Source: Limnohabitans sp. Rim8
Lineage (GTDB): Bacteria > Pseudomonadota > Gammaproteobacteria > Burkholderiales > Burkholderiaceae_C
Direction: 5' to 3'
Assembly: GCA_945877725.1 (NCBI GenBank)
Contig: CAMDXR010000030.1
Span: 1-16,159, forward strand
Length of the DNA stretch: 16,159 nucleotides
Shown: positions 1 through 6,755 of the stretch, piece by piece
How positions within the stretch are numbered: the stretch's first letter is position 1
Layout: each line of letters opens with the position of its first letter
Notes under the pieces: generated by a model
Told to the model about the DNA's origin: nothing
The model's database searches: none
What the model saw: only the letters and a program-made list of their open reading frames with translations
Position numbers and translations under genes: made by a program

Positions 1-1
1 A

Positions 2-313
2 CCCGTGCCCCCGGCCGCAAGTTGGGGCGAACGATGGGGCTTAACGGATGCCGCATTGATCGCTTGGTCTCAACCCCGTATGACCGCGCAAGCGGCAAGA
101 AGTTTTACCGAACAGGTTTCAGGCGATCCTATGGCTGAACCGATTCGACGTACCTATTTGAAATGCAGCACCAATCCCAATCCGCAATTCAAAGCCATCG
201 CAGCGGGCATCCAAAAAGACAATCGATTCAAGTACGCCGAGGTCGAAGGCCATCATGACGTCATGTTGATTGACCCGCCACGTTTTGTTTCATCGTTGTT
301 GTCATTGGCTTAA
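2..313 (+). CDS. Alpha/beta hydrolase, C-terminal fragment (5' end outside window)
   Basis: The frame is open from base 2 to a TAA at 311-313, and the upstream part, including the nucleophile elbow, lies outside the window. The visible 103 or so residues match the C-terminal half of the hydrolase at 1311-2036: both have a Pro-rich stretch before a 'WG' motif, a late 'NP.F' segment, and the catalytic-histidine region (GHHDVM here, GGHDLM there). By this similarity it is a member of the methylesterase/hydroxynitrile-lyase-like branch of the alpha/beta hydrolase fold, acting on an ester or amide that cannot be named. The GTG at base 5 is unlikely to be the true start because half of the fold would be missing. 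The next gene's ATG follows its stop by 16 nt, so they are probably co-transcribed. Family is fairly sure; substrate unknown. Confidence 0.75.
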   Translation, partial: PVPPAASWGERWGLTDAALIAWSQPRMTAQAARSFTEQVSGDPMAEPIRRTYLKCSTNPNPQFKAIAAGIQKDNRFKYAEVEGHHDVMLIDPPRFVSSLLSLA

Positions 314-329
314 CCTCAAGGAGATCGAT

Positions 330-1298
330 ATGTTGAATCGCCGTACATTTACCGTTTTCAGTGCTGCCGCCGCTGTAGGCGCTCCGGCCCTTGCGCAATC
401 TGATGCGCTTCGCATCGTTGTCGGATTTCCTGCGGGCGGTATTGTCGACATCATTGCGCGTGAATTGGGTGAGGCCATGAAGCCGCACTTGGGTGGGCGC
501 GCGGTTGTGGTGGAAGCCAAGCCAGGTGCAGGCGGTCGAATTGGCGTCGCAGCTGTCAAAACGGCCTCTCCCGATGGCAATACCGTGCTGTTAACACCCT
601 CGTCGATCATGACGCTTTACCCACATGTCTTCAATAAACTGGGTTACGACACCCCCAAAGACTTTGCACCTGTCAGCACGGTTTGCATGTCTGCAAACGC
701 GCTGGCGGTAGGCATACACGTTCCGGTGAAGACACTGAGTGAATTCATTGCTTGGTGCAAAGTTAACCCCAAAGAGGCGACTTATGCATCACCTGGCGCT
801 GGTTCTGCCCCACATTTTCTAGGTGCTCAAATTGCAAGTGCCGCCGGTATTGAGATGCTGCATGTGCCCTACAAAGGCGCCCCCGATATCCTCAATGACT
901 TGTATGGTGGGCGTATTTCATCGTTTGTGACAGCGCTTTCTAATGCAGTTCAGCCCCACATGGGGGGGAAGATGCGTGTTCTGGTAACGACATCGCCCAA
1001 ACGCAGTTCGGTTTTGCCCGATGTGCAGACTGCAGCAGAAGCCGGATACCCACAGCTCTCGGGCATGGAGTGGTTCGGTTTGTTGGCACCAGCAGGGACC
1101 AGCCCCGAGCGCGTCGCGGTACTTAACGCGGCGGTCAGCAAAGCCATTGCAAGTGATCGGATCAAGGAAGCCTTTGGCAAATTGGTCATGGAGCCCGCAT
1201 CGAACAGTCCGGCTGAATTTGCCCGCATGATCAAGGCCGACCTAGATCGCTGGGGCGCCACCGCCAAACGCTTGAACTATCAGCCCGTTGATGCGTAA
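330..1298 (+). CDS. Bug/TctC-family tripartite tricarboxylate transporter substrate-binding protein
   Basis: Predicted periplasmic solute-binding protein of 322 aa, the usual size for the Bug (TctC) family that is greatly expanded in Burkholderiales. The start is ATG 330, with an AAGGAG Shine-Dalgarno at 318-323 and a 6-nt spacer; the frame is open upstream to 270, but that part overlaps the previous gene and is not preceded by a better site. Residues 1-22 form a signal peptide (Arg-Arg at 4-5, an Ala-rich core, cleavage expected after 'ALA' at 20-22). The mature protein has family hallmarks: 'IVVGFPAGG' near the N terminus, 'KPGAGGRIG', 'YASPGAGSAPHF' and 'HVPYKGAPD'. Bug proteins bind carboxylates and other small organic ligands; some work with TctAB membrane subunits and many are orphans. 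No tctA or tctB is in the window. Its place between two esterase-like genes suggests it captures their substrate or product, which is inference. Confidence 0.93.
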   Translation: MLNRRTFTVFSAAAAVGAPALAQSDALRIVVGFPAGGIVDIIARELGEAMKPHLGGRAVVVEAKPGAGGRIGVAAVKTASPDGNTVLLTPSSIMTLYPHVFNKLGYDTPKDFAPVSTVCMSANALAVGIHVPVKTLSEFIAWCKVNPKEATYASPGAGSAPHFLGAQIASAAGIEMLHVPYKGAPDILNDLYGGRISSFVTALSNAVQPHMGGKMRVLVTTSPKRSSVLPDVQTAAEAGYPQLSGMEWFGLLAPAGTSPERVAVLNAAVSKAIASDRIKEAFGKLVMEPASNSPAEFARMIKADLDRWGATAKRLNYQPVDA

Positions 1299-1310
1299 TG
1301 CCAGGCTGGG

Positions 1311-2036
1311 ATGAGCACATTTGTCTTGATACACGGCGGTTGGCATGGGGGGTGGTGCTGGCGCAAGGTCGCTAAAAATCTGCGAAATGCAGGGCATGAG
1401 GTGTTCGCGCCTAGCCTGACTGGAATGGGTGAGCGCGAACACTTGTGGACGCCAGAGGTGGGATTGTCCACGCACACCCAGGATGTTTTGAATCTGATTC
1501 ACTTTGAACAGTTAAGCCAAATCATCCTGGTGGGGCACAGCTATGGTGGCACGATCATGACGCTGGTGGCGGATCAAATGGCGGTCAAAGTCGATGCGCT
1601 GGTTTATGTCGATGGGGTCATTCCCGAAACGGGTGTGTCGGGATGGCTTGGCTTTCCTGAGCAACGCAGGTCAGACATGCTCGCTGGCGCGAAAAAGCTA
1701 GGCGGCGGGCGTATACCTCCACCCGATCCATCGATTTGGGGTGTGACTGAAGCACAAGATGTAGCTTGGTTGCGTGCGCTTTGCTCGCCGCATCCCCTGA
1801 AGACCATGCAGGATGTGCCTCAACTGGGCCAGGCTTGGACCCGTGTTCGTACCAAGCACTATATTTTGGCGGGCATGAACAACAACCCACGCTTTCGAGC
1901 GCACTACAACACCGCGCAAAGCCAAGCCGACTGGACCACCGAGGTCATCGATGGGGGCCATGATTTGATGGTCACTCACCCGAATGAACTCAGCACCGCG
2001 TTGAATCGGGTCGCCCAAAGCACCCGAGGACATTAA
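1311..2036 (+). CDS. Alpha/beta fold hydrolase (esterase-like)
   Basis: A 241-aa hydrolase with no signal peptide, so probably cytosolic. It begins 'FVLIHGGWHGGWCW', the typical start of the small methylesterase/hydroxynitrile-lyase-like alpha/beta hydrolases with the oxyanion HGG loop. The nucleophile elbow is GHSYGG with Ser77, and the catalytic His is His217 in GGHDLM; the acid residue is not assigned. The start is certain because an in-frame TAA (the tctC stop) lies four codons upstream and ATG 1311 is the first start after it; the ribosome site is weak (CCAGG at about 1300). Size (about 240 aa) is normal for the family. The neighbouring C-terminal fragment at the left edge is a paralogue, so the binding-protein gene is flanked by two related hydrolases. 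Substrate cannot be read from sequence; an ester or lactone is likely. Confidence 0.9.
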   Translation: MSTFVLIHGGWHGGWCWRKVAKNLRNAGHEVFAPSLTGMGEREHLWTPEVGLSTHTQDVLNLIHFEQLSQIILVGHSYGGTIMTLVADQMAVKVDALVYVDGVIPETGVSGWLGFPEQRRSDMLAGAKKLGGGRIPPPDPSIWGVTEAQDVAWLRALCSPHPLKTMQDVPQLGQAWTRVRTKHYILAGMNNNPRFRAHYNTAQSQADWTTEVIDGGHDLMVTHPNELSTALNRVAQSTRGH

Positions 2037-2039
2037 TCA

Positions 2040-3485
2040 ATGACACCTGAACGGCACAACACATTGATTTTGCTCACCGATGAGCAAGACGCGCTGGTGA
2101 TGGGTTGCGCTGGGCACCCGTTTGTCAAGACCCCCAACATGGACGCTTTGGCTGCTCGGGGCACACGTTTCACAAACGCTTACACCCCCTCACCCATCTG
2201 TGTACCCGCCCGTGCCAGTTTGGCCACTGGCCGTTGGGTGCATGAAATCGGCTATTGGGACAATGCCATAGGCTATGACGGCCGCGTTCCCGGTTGGGGG
2301 CATGCCTTGATTGCAGCGGGGCATCGCGTGGAATCGATTGGCAAGTTGCATTACGTGAACGACAAAGCACCCACAGGTTTTTCACAACAGCATCAACCTA
2401 TGCACCTGGCGGACGGGATTGGGCAAGTATGGGGTTCGGTCCGAAACCCCTTGCCTGATCAGCCCCGCGCCTCGATGCTTTTTAACCAACTGGGCGCTGG
2501 CGAATCGAGTTACAACCGATACGACATCTCCAGTGCAAACCACGCCGCGCATTGGTTGCATGAGCGTGCTCTTTCACCGGATGAATTGCCCTGGACGCTG
2601 TTTGTCGGTTTTGTCGCACCGCATTTTCCTTTGCTTGTGCCTCAAAAATATTTGGATCAAATTGACATTGCACAAATTCCCTTACCCCGGCTTCATCCCA
2701 CCAGCGGGATTCCTCGCCACCCTTGGGTACAAAGGCATGCTGATTTTTCTAATGCCGATGATGAACTCGGCTCGCCAGAACGCAGGCGGTTAGCGCTAGC
2801 CAGTTATTACGCTTTGGTGAATTTCATTGACGAGCAAATCGGCATCGTTTTGACGGCCCTTAAAAAAACCGGCCTGCAGGAAAATACCCACGTTCTCCTT
2901 AGCAGCGATCATGGTGACAATCAAGGCGTTCGAGGCATGTGGAACAAATCGACGCTCTACCGAGAAGCCACCAACGTGCCCTTGGTGCTGGCCGGTCCTG
3001 GTGTCCCTCAAAATCACAGATGTCAAACCCATGTCAGTTTGGTTGATGTGGGCCCCACCGTATTAAGCAGTGCCGGTTTGGCGCAACATAACGACCTGTC
3101 TGGGCGCTCCCTTTTGGCCTTGGCCCGGTCTCCCGATGACCCTCAGCGCATAGGGTTCAGCGAGTATCACGCTGTCGGTTCACCCAGCGCTGCTTATATG
3201 CTGCGTCAAGATCGCTGGGCTTATCACCATTACGTGGGATACCCCCCTGAATTGTTTGACGTGCAAAACGACCCCGGTCAAACCATCAACTTGGCGGCCA
3301 TGGGTACGCATCAAGAGATTTGCGATCATTTTGAAAAACTTTTGCGCCAACAACTTGACCCCGAAACAGTGGATCTGCAGGCCAAAGCGGACCAAGGCCG
3401 CCTGATTGAAAAATTTGGGGGCCGTGAGAAAGCTTTAAAAATAGGCATACCTGGCGCAAGCCCTGTCCCTGAAAAAACAGGCTGA
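2040..3485 (+). CDS. Type I sulfatase (alkaline phosphatase superfamily), cytosolic
   Basis: A 481-aa sulfatase, expected to hydrolyse a sulfate ester (or a phosphonate/phosphate ester, as relatives do) using a formylglycine made from cysteine. The signature C-X-P-X-R is present as CVPAR, with Cys54 as the residue to be oxidised, followed by 'ASLATGR'. Metal ligands are expected at Asp14 and nearby (LLTDEQ) and in DHGD at 290-293; 'WNKSTLYRE' at 301-309 carries the conserved Lys303. There is no signal peptide, which fits the cytosolic choline-sulfatase/phosphonate monoester hydrolase type rather than exported arylsulfatases. ATG 2040 is 3 nt after the preceding stop, with GAGGA at 2026-2030 inside the hydrolase gene, so translation is probably coupled. 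No formylglycine-generating enzyme gene is in the window. The sulfatase call is strong; choline sulfatase is only one option, since no choline genes are near. Confidence 0.9.
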   Translation: MTPERHNTLILLTDEQDALVMGCAGHPFVKTPNMDALAARGTRFTNAYTPSPICVPARASLATGRWVHEIGYWDNAIGYDGRVPGWGHALIAAGHRVESIGKLHYVNDKAPTGFSQQHQPMHLADGIGQVWGSVRNPLPDQPRASMLFNQLGAGESSYNRYDISSANHAAHWLHERALSPDELPWTLFVGFVAPHFPLLVPQKYLDQIDIAQIPLPRLHPTSGIPRHPWVQRHADFSNADDELGSPERRRLALASYYALVNFIDEQIGIVLTALKKTGLQENTHVLLSSDHGDNQGVRGMWNKSTLYREATNVPLVLAGPGVPQNHRCQTHVSLVDVGPTVLSSAGLAQHNDLSGRSLLALARSPDDPQRIGFSEYHAVGSPSAAYMLRQDRWAYHHYVGYPPELFDVQNDPGQTINLAAMGTHQEICDHFEKLLRQQLDPETVDLQAKADQGRLIEKFGGREKALKIGIPGASPVPEKTG

Positions 3486-3502
3486 GTGCCCCATAAAACT
3501 GT

Positions 3503-3519
3503 GTGCCTGCAGCGGGCAC
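3503..3519. terminator. Weak hairpin after the sulfatase gene
   Basis: GTGCC (3503-3507) and GGCAC (3515-3519) can pair across a 7-nt loop 17 nt after the sulfatase stop. A second small hairpin follows (CCCGG 3552-3556 with CCGGG 3563-3567). Neither has a following T run, so a factor-independent terminator is not supported; they may mark the operon end or be chance. Confidence 0.25.
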
Positions 3520-3631
3520 CCTGACCTGGGGTTTCTACCCACTCTTTAAAGCCCGGCACTGTCCGGGAACCCCATGGCCACCGGCTCGGTTGGCCTCATT
3601 TGTGTCAAAAAGTCATGGGTCTATGAAGTTT

Positions 3632-3662
3632 CGGCGTGTTTATCGCCGTCTAAATTTAGAAT
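3632..3662 (+). promoter_or_regulatory. Candidate control region of glcB: two adjacent inverted repeats
   Basis: In the 266-nt gap before glcB, an inverted repeat CGGCG (3632-3636) / CGCCG (3644-3648) abuts a perfect 12-bp palindrome TCTAAATTTAGA (3649-3660). The palindrome overlaps a possible -10 element, TAGAAT at 3657-3662, but no good -35 lies 16 to 18 nt upstream. This is about 90 nt before the glcB ATG. Two symmetric sites side by side near a promoter-like AT stretch are consistent with a dimeric regulator site. The identity of any regulator is unknown, and the -10 call is weak. Confidence 0.35.
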
Positions 3663-3751
3663 AGAGTGTTTGACCATCTTGGCCCTCGAGCGCTTGCTTA
3701 CTTTGCGCTGGGGCCGCACCCCCTTTTTTTGACTTGACCCCTGAGGTTTTA

Positions 3752-5986
3752 ATGACTGCACGCACCGCGATTCACAATTTGCAAGTGGCCAACCCCTTGC
3801 TGAGTTTCATCAACGACCAGATGTTGCCTGCCACTGGCGTGGACAAAGACACCTTCTGGCAAGGCTTCAATGACATCGTGACCGATTTGGCCCCCAAAAA
3901 CATCGCCCTGCTGGCCGAGCGTGACCGCATTCAGACCGCCATGGACCAGTGGCACAGCGCCAACCCTGGGCCTGTGCTGGAGGGCAAAGCCATGAAGGCC
4001 TATCGCAAATACCTGAGCCAAATTGGCTACTTGGTACCCGAGCCACGCAAGGTCCAGGCCACCACCGCCAACGTGGATGCCGAGTTGGCCAAACTGGCGG
4101 GCCCCCAATTGGTGGTGCCCATTTTGAATGCGCGTTATGCCTTGAACGCCGCCAACGCGCGCTGGGGCAGTTTGTACGACGCCCTGTATGGCACCGACGC
4201 CATCAGCGAGGCCGATGGTTGCGAAAAAGGTTCGGGCTACAACCCCAAGCGCGGGGCTAAAGTCATCGACTATTGCCGCAACGTGTTGGACCGTTGTGCG
4301 CCCCTCAAAACCGGCTCGCATGTGGGCAGCAAGGGCTACGCCGTGAAAGCGGGCAAGTTGGTCGTGACCCTGGCCAACGGCAAAAACACCACTTTGGCCA
4401 ACGCCAAACAGTTTGTGGGCTACACCGGCGACGCCAAAGCCCCGGCTTCGGTGCTGTTCGTGCACAACGGTTTGCACCTTGACTTGCAGATCAACAAGCA
4501 GACGGCCATTGGTAAAACCGACCCGGCAGGCGTGTCCGACCTGATCGCCGAGAGTGCGCTGTCCACCATTTTGGATTTGGAAGACTCGGTGGCGGCTGTG
4601 GACGCCGACGACAAAGTGCTGGCCTATGCCAACTGGCTGGGCATTTTGCAAGGCACCCTGAGCGAAGAAGTGCAAAAAGGCGGCACCACCTTCACCCGCA
4701 CCATGAACCCCGACCGCGTCTACACCAAGGCCAGCGGCAAAGGCAACGTGGCTTTGCACGGACGTTCGTTGATGTTTGTACGCAACGTGGGGCACCTCAT
4801 GACCAACCCCGCCGTGCTTTACAAAGCCGCTGACGGCAGCACAAAAGAAATTCCCGAAGGCATCTTGGACGCCATGGTCACCGTGACCTGTGCGCTGGCC
4901 GATTTGCAAAAGAAGAAATCCAGCGCACTGCGCAACAGCCGCACGGGCAGCGTTTACATCGTCAAGCCCAAAATGCACGGCCCTGCCGAAGTGGCTTTTG
5001 CCGACGAATTGTTTGGTCGGGTTGAAAAAGTCATCGGCATGAAGCCCTCCACCGTCAAGCTGGGCATCATGGACGAAGAGCGCCGCACCAGCGCCAACCT
5101 GAAAGCCTGTATTGCGGCAGCCAAGAGCCGAGTGGCCTTTATCAATACCGGCTTTTTGGACCGCACAGGCGACGAAATGCACACCTGCATGTTGGCAGGC
5201 CCGGTCATGCGCAAGGGCGACATCAAGACCAGCACTTGGTTGACCGCTTACGAAAAGAGCAACGTGGCCGTGGGCCTGCAATGCGGCCTGCGCGGTCGCG
5301 CCCAGATCGGCAAAGGCATGTGGGCCATGCCCGACCTGATGGCCGACATGCTCAAGCAAAAAATCGGTCACCCTCTGGCCGGTGCCAACACCGCCTGGGT
5401 GCCCAGCCCCACCGCCGCCACTTTGCACGCCATGCACTACCACCAAGTGGACGTGCCTGCGCTGCAAAAGAAGATGGAAAAGGCCGTGCTCAAGCAAGAT
5501 GCCAAAGACCTGCGCGACGAAACCCTTAATAAATTGCTGCAGTTCCCTGTACTGGCCCAAATCGCCGCTAACTGGTCCGAAGAAGACAAGCAAAAAGAGC
5601 TGGACAACAACGCCCAAGGCATTTTGGGCTACGTGGTGCGCTGGGTTGACCAAGGCGTGGGCTGCTCCAAGGTGCCCGACATCAATGGCGTGGGCCTGAT
5701 GGAAGACCGCGCCACGCTGCGCATTTCCAGCCAGCACATGGCCAACTGGTTGCACCACGGCGTGGTGACCGAAAAGCAAGTCAAGAAAACCATGGAACGC
5801 ATGGCCACCGTGGTCGATGCGCAAAACGCAGGCGATGCGGCTTACCAGCCCATGGCAGGCAACTTTGCCAAGTCGGCCGCCTACAAAGCAGCCTGCGATT
5901 TGGTTTTCAAAGGCAAAGCCCAACCCAGTGGCTACACCGAACCCCTGCTGCACGCCTGGCGCCTGAAGGTCAAGGCCCGCGCCTGA
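3752..5986 (+). CDS. glcB: Malate synthase G
   Basis: Condenses glyoxylate with acetyl-CoA to (S)-malate, the second special step of the glyoxylate cycle; cytosolic and Mg-dependent. The product is 744 aa, close to the 720-745 aa of isoform G. The start chosen is ATG 3752 (MTARTAIHNL), preceded by TGAGG at 3741-3745; a TTG at 3734 is in frame but lies upstream of that ribosome site. By motif comparison with the E. coli enzyme from memory, the glyoxylate-binding Arg is Arg344 in FVRNVGHLM, the Mg ligands are Glu442 (MDEERR) and Asp470 (FLDRTGDEMH), and the catalytic base is Asp652 (LMEDRATLRISSQH). The C terminus 'GYTEPLLHAWR' is typical. It stands alone: no isocitrate lyase or glycolate oxidase genes adjoin. 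Codon use is strongly biased toward AAC, GAC, GGC and CTG, which suggests high expression. Confidence 0.98.
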   Translation: MTARTAIHNLQVANPLLSFINDQMLPATGVDKDTFWQGFNDIVTDLAPKNIALLAERDRIQTAMDQWHSANPGPVLEGKAMKAYRKYLSQIGYLVPEPRKVQATTANVDAELAKLAGPQLVVPILNARYALNAANARWGSLYDALYGTDAISEADGCEKGSGYNPKRGAKVIDYCRNVLDRCAPLKTGSHVGSKGYAVKAGKLVVTLANGKNTTLANAKQFVGYTGDAKAPASVLFVHNGLHLDLQINKQTAIGKTDPAGVSDLIAESALSTILDLEDSVAAVDADDKVLAYANWLGILQGTLSEEVQKGGTTFTRTMNPDRVYTKASGKGNVALHGRSLMFVRNVGHLMTNPAVLYKAADGSTKEIPEGILDAMVTVTCALADLQKKKSSALRNSRTGSVYIVKPKMHGPAEVAFADELFGRVEKVIGMKPSTVKLGIMDEERRTSANLKACIAAAKSRVAFINTGFLDRTGDEMHTCMLAGPVMRKGDIKTSTWLTAYEKSNVAVGLQCGLRGRAQIGKGMWAMPDLMADMLKQKIGHPLAGANTAWVPSPTAATLHAMHYHQVDVPALQKKMEKAVLKQDAKDLRDETLNKLLQFPVLAQIAANWSEEDKQKELDNNAQGILGYVVRWVDQGVGCSKVPDINGVGLMEDRATLRISSQHMANWLHHGVVTEKQVKKTMERMATVVDAQNAGDAAYQPMAGNFAKSAAYKAACDLVFKGKAQPSGYTEPLLHAWRLKVKARA

Positions 5987-5999
5987 TCTAACCCACCCG

Positions 6000-6046
6000 C
6001 CAATTCACTATTCGCCCGCAGGGGCAGGCTCCTACGAATACAAGGC
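6000..6046. repeat. REP-like element, copy 1 (47-bp conserved block)
   Basis: A 47-bp block that recurs at 6248-6294 with 46 of 47 identical bases (T at 6009 versus G at 6257). Its core is an imperfect hairpin bounded by ATTCG (6010-6014) and CGAAT (6035-6039), with a GC-rich inside (GGGGC, GGCTCC). Read on the minus strand the core starts TTCGTAGGAGCC, the same style as the TTCGTGGGAGC repeats beside it in the opposite orientation. It starts 14 nt after the glcB stop. It resembles repetitive extragenic palindromes known from gamma- and betaproteobacteria; that label rests on structure, not on a genome search. Confidence 0.75.
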
Positions 6047-6050
6047 CACA

Positions 6051-6192
6051 GAAATTTCAGCCCTTGGAGGGTGTTCGTGGGAGCGAGCCCCTTTAGGAAT
6101 TTCAGCCCTTGGTGGGTCTTCGTGGGAGCGAGCCCCTTTAGAAATTTAAGCCCTTGGCGGGTCTTCGTGGGAGCGGGCCCCTGCTCGCGAAT
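6051..6192. repeat. Three-copy 45-bp tandem array ending in a complete REP-like hairpin
   Basis: Units start at 6051, 6096 and 6141. Each reads roughly G-AATTTCAGCCCTTGG, then GGGT, then TTCGTGGGAGCG, then GCCCCT. Units 1 and 2 stop at CCCCTTTA, so they have only one arm of the palindrome. Unit 3 continues into CTGCTCGCGAA, so that TTCG (6164-6167) and GAGC (6171-6174) pair with GCTC (6183-6186) and CGAA (6188-6191). The array is in opposite orientation to the two flanking 47-bp blocks, a layout like a REP pair. The array is free of credible genes; the frame open across it on the minus strand only repeats because 45 is a multiple of three. Confidence 0.8.
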
Positions 6193-6247
6193 GTGGGCAT
6201 AAGACAAAGCCCATTTCAACCCTCCCAGCCTCATTCGGGCCTTCCAG

Positions 6248-6294
6248 CCAATTCACGATTCGCCCGCAGGGGCAGGCTCCTACGAATACAAGGC
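6248..6294. repeat. REP-like element, copy 2 (47-bp conserved block)
   Basis: The second copy of the block at 6000-6046, in direct orientation, with hairpin limits ATTCG (6258-6262) and CGAAT (6283-6287). The near identity across 47 bp, longer than the hairpin itself, suggests recent duplication or gene conversion rather than slow divergence. Between the copies lies the opposite-facing 45-bp array. Confidence 0.75.
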
Positions 6295-6367
6295 TGGCGG
6301 CTCCTACGAATACAAGGGTGGCGTCGGTTATAGATACAAGGCTGGCGTCTGCTCTACAAGGCTGGCG
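6287..6367. repeat. Four-copy short repeat TACAAGGCTGGCG
   Basis: Copies at 6287-6299, 6311-6323 (one base changed, GGG for GGC), 6335-6347 and 6355-6367, spaced 24, 24 and 20 nt. The first copy overlaps the end of the second REP-like block, so the array may have grown from its tail. The second copy also carries a partial CTCCTACGAA from that element just before it (6301-6310). No coding or known binding function is visible. Confidence 0.7.
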
Positions 6368-6408
6368 CTTGCTTCGGTTAAACCGGATGCCAGGTGAACT
6401 TTAAAAGT

Positions 6409-6438
6409 GCAAAACGGCTCCCTTGGGGGCCGTTTTGC
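6409..6438. terminator. Strong hairpin, possible bidirectional terminator
   Basis: GCAAAACGGC (6409-6418) pairs perfectly with GCCGTTTTGC (6429-6438) across a 10-nt loop. The TTTT is inside the stem on the + strand and AAAA on the other arm, a layout used by bidirectional terminators, but no separate T tract follows. It lies at the end of the repeat zone and 59 nt before the next gene, so it could end transcripts coming from glcB. Hairpin certain; function inferred. Confidence 0.55.
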
Positions 6439-6497
6439 TGTGTGCCTTGCGCTGACGCCTCCAACATGCCTGAAAATAGCGGTTTTTGGAGCTTGCG

Positions 6498-6731
6498 ATG
6501 CGTTGGATAGACCGGATTCCCCTGCTGTGGCTCGTGGCCATTGCCGTTTATCTGGCCGGAGCCCCTTTTGTGCCCGAGCCGCACTTGGTGGAAAAGTGGC
6601 GCATGCTGACTGAGGGCACTCTGAGCAAGCCCATCGACATATTTGATTTTGTCTTGCACAACGCCCCCATGTGGGTGCTGGCCATTCGGTTATGGCGCGA
6701 TGCGCAGCGCCGCCGCCAAAGCCAGGGCTGA
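6498..6731 (+). CDS. Small hypothetical membrane protein
   Basis: A 77-aa protein with ATG 6498 and GGAG at 6488-6491, a 6-nt spacer; an in-frame TTG at 6486 is less likely because it precedes the ribosome site. One clear hydrophobic segment spans residues 7-25 and a weaker one about 51-66; the tail is basic (RRRQSQG). The middle 'FVPEPHLVEKWRML' and 'PIDIFDFVLHNAP' look conserved: I recall short proteobacterial proteins of this type, sometimes labelled 'RND transporter' although they are far too small to be one. I do not assign a function. It is followed by the CWC gene after 24 nt. Confidence 0.75.
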   Translation: MRWIDRIPLLWLVAIAVYLAGAPFVPEPHLVEKWRMLTEGTLSKPIDIFDFVLHNAPMWVLAIRLWRDAQRRRQSQG

Positions 6732-6740
6732 CAGTCCGCA

Positions 6741-6748
6741 TATATATA
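6741..6748 (+). promoter_or_regulatory. TATATATA box immediately before the CWC gene
   Basis: An AT-only run at 6741-6748 sits in the 24-nt gap. If TATATA at 6743-6748 is a -10 element, transcription would start at about 6755-6756, on the A of the ATG. No -35 match is visible at the right distance, so this is a weak call. Confidence 0.25.
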
Positions 6749-6755
6749 CAGCTTC

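Noticed and set aside
270..329. N-terminal extension of the TctC-type protein
   Set aside because: The extension would overlap the hydrolase end and bury the signal peptide; AAGGAG sits just before ATG 330.
3749..5953. A 734-codon open frame on the minus strand opposite glcB
   Set aside because: It is exactly antisense to malate synthase, rich in His/Gly/Val with no recognisable domain, and is explained by the strong third-position G/C bias of glcB that removes antisense stops.
5932..6234. Minus-strand frame of 100 codons across the repeat array, with 15-residue repeats
   Set aside because: The periodic peptide is a by-product of a 45-bp DNA repeat (divisible by three); no ribosome site or conserved domain.
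6000..6367. CRISPR array
   Set aside because: Repeats are of three different kinds, spacing is contiguous or irregular, there are no unique spacers of constant length, and no cas genes are present.
6498..6731. RND efflux transporter
   Set aside because: Short proteins like this are sometimes given that name, but 77 residues with one or two hydrophobic segments cannot form an RND pump.
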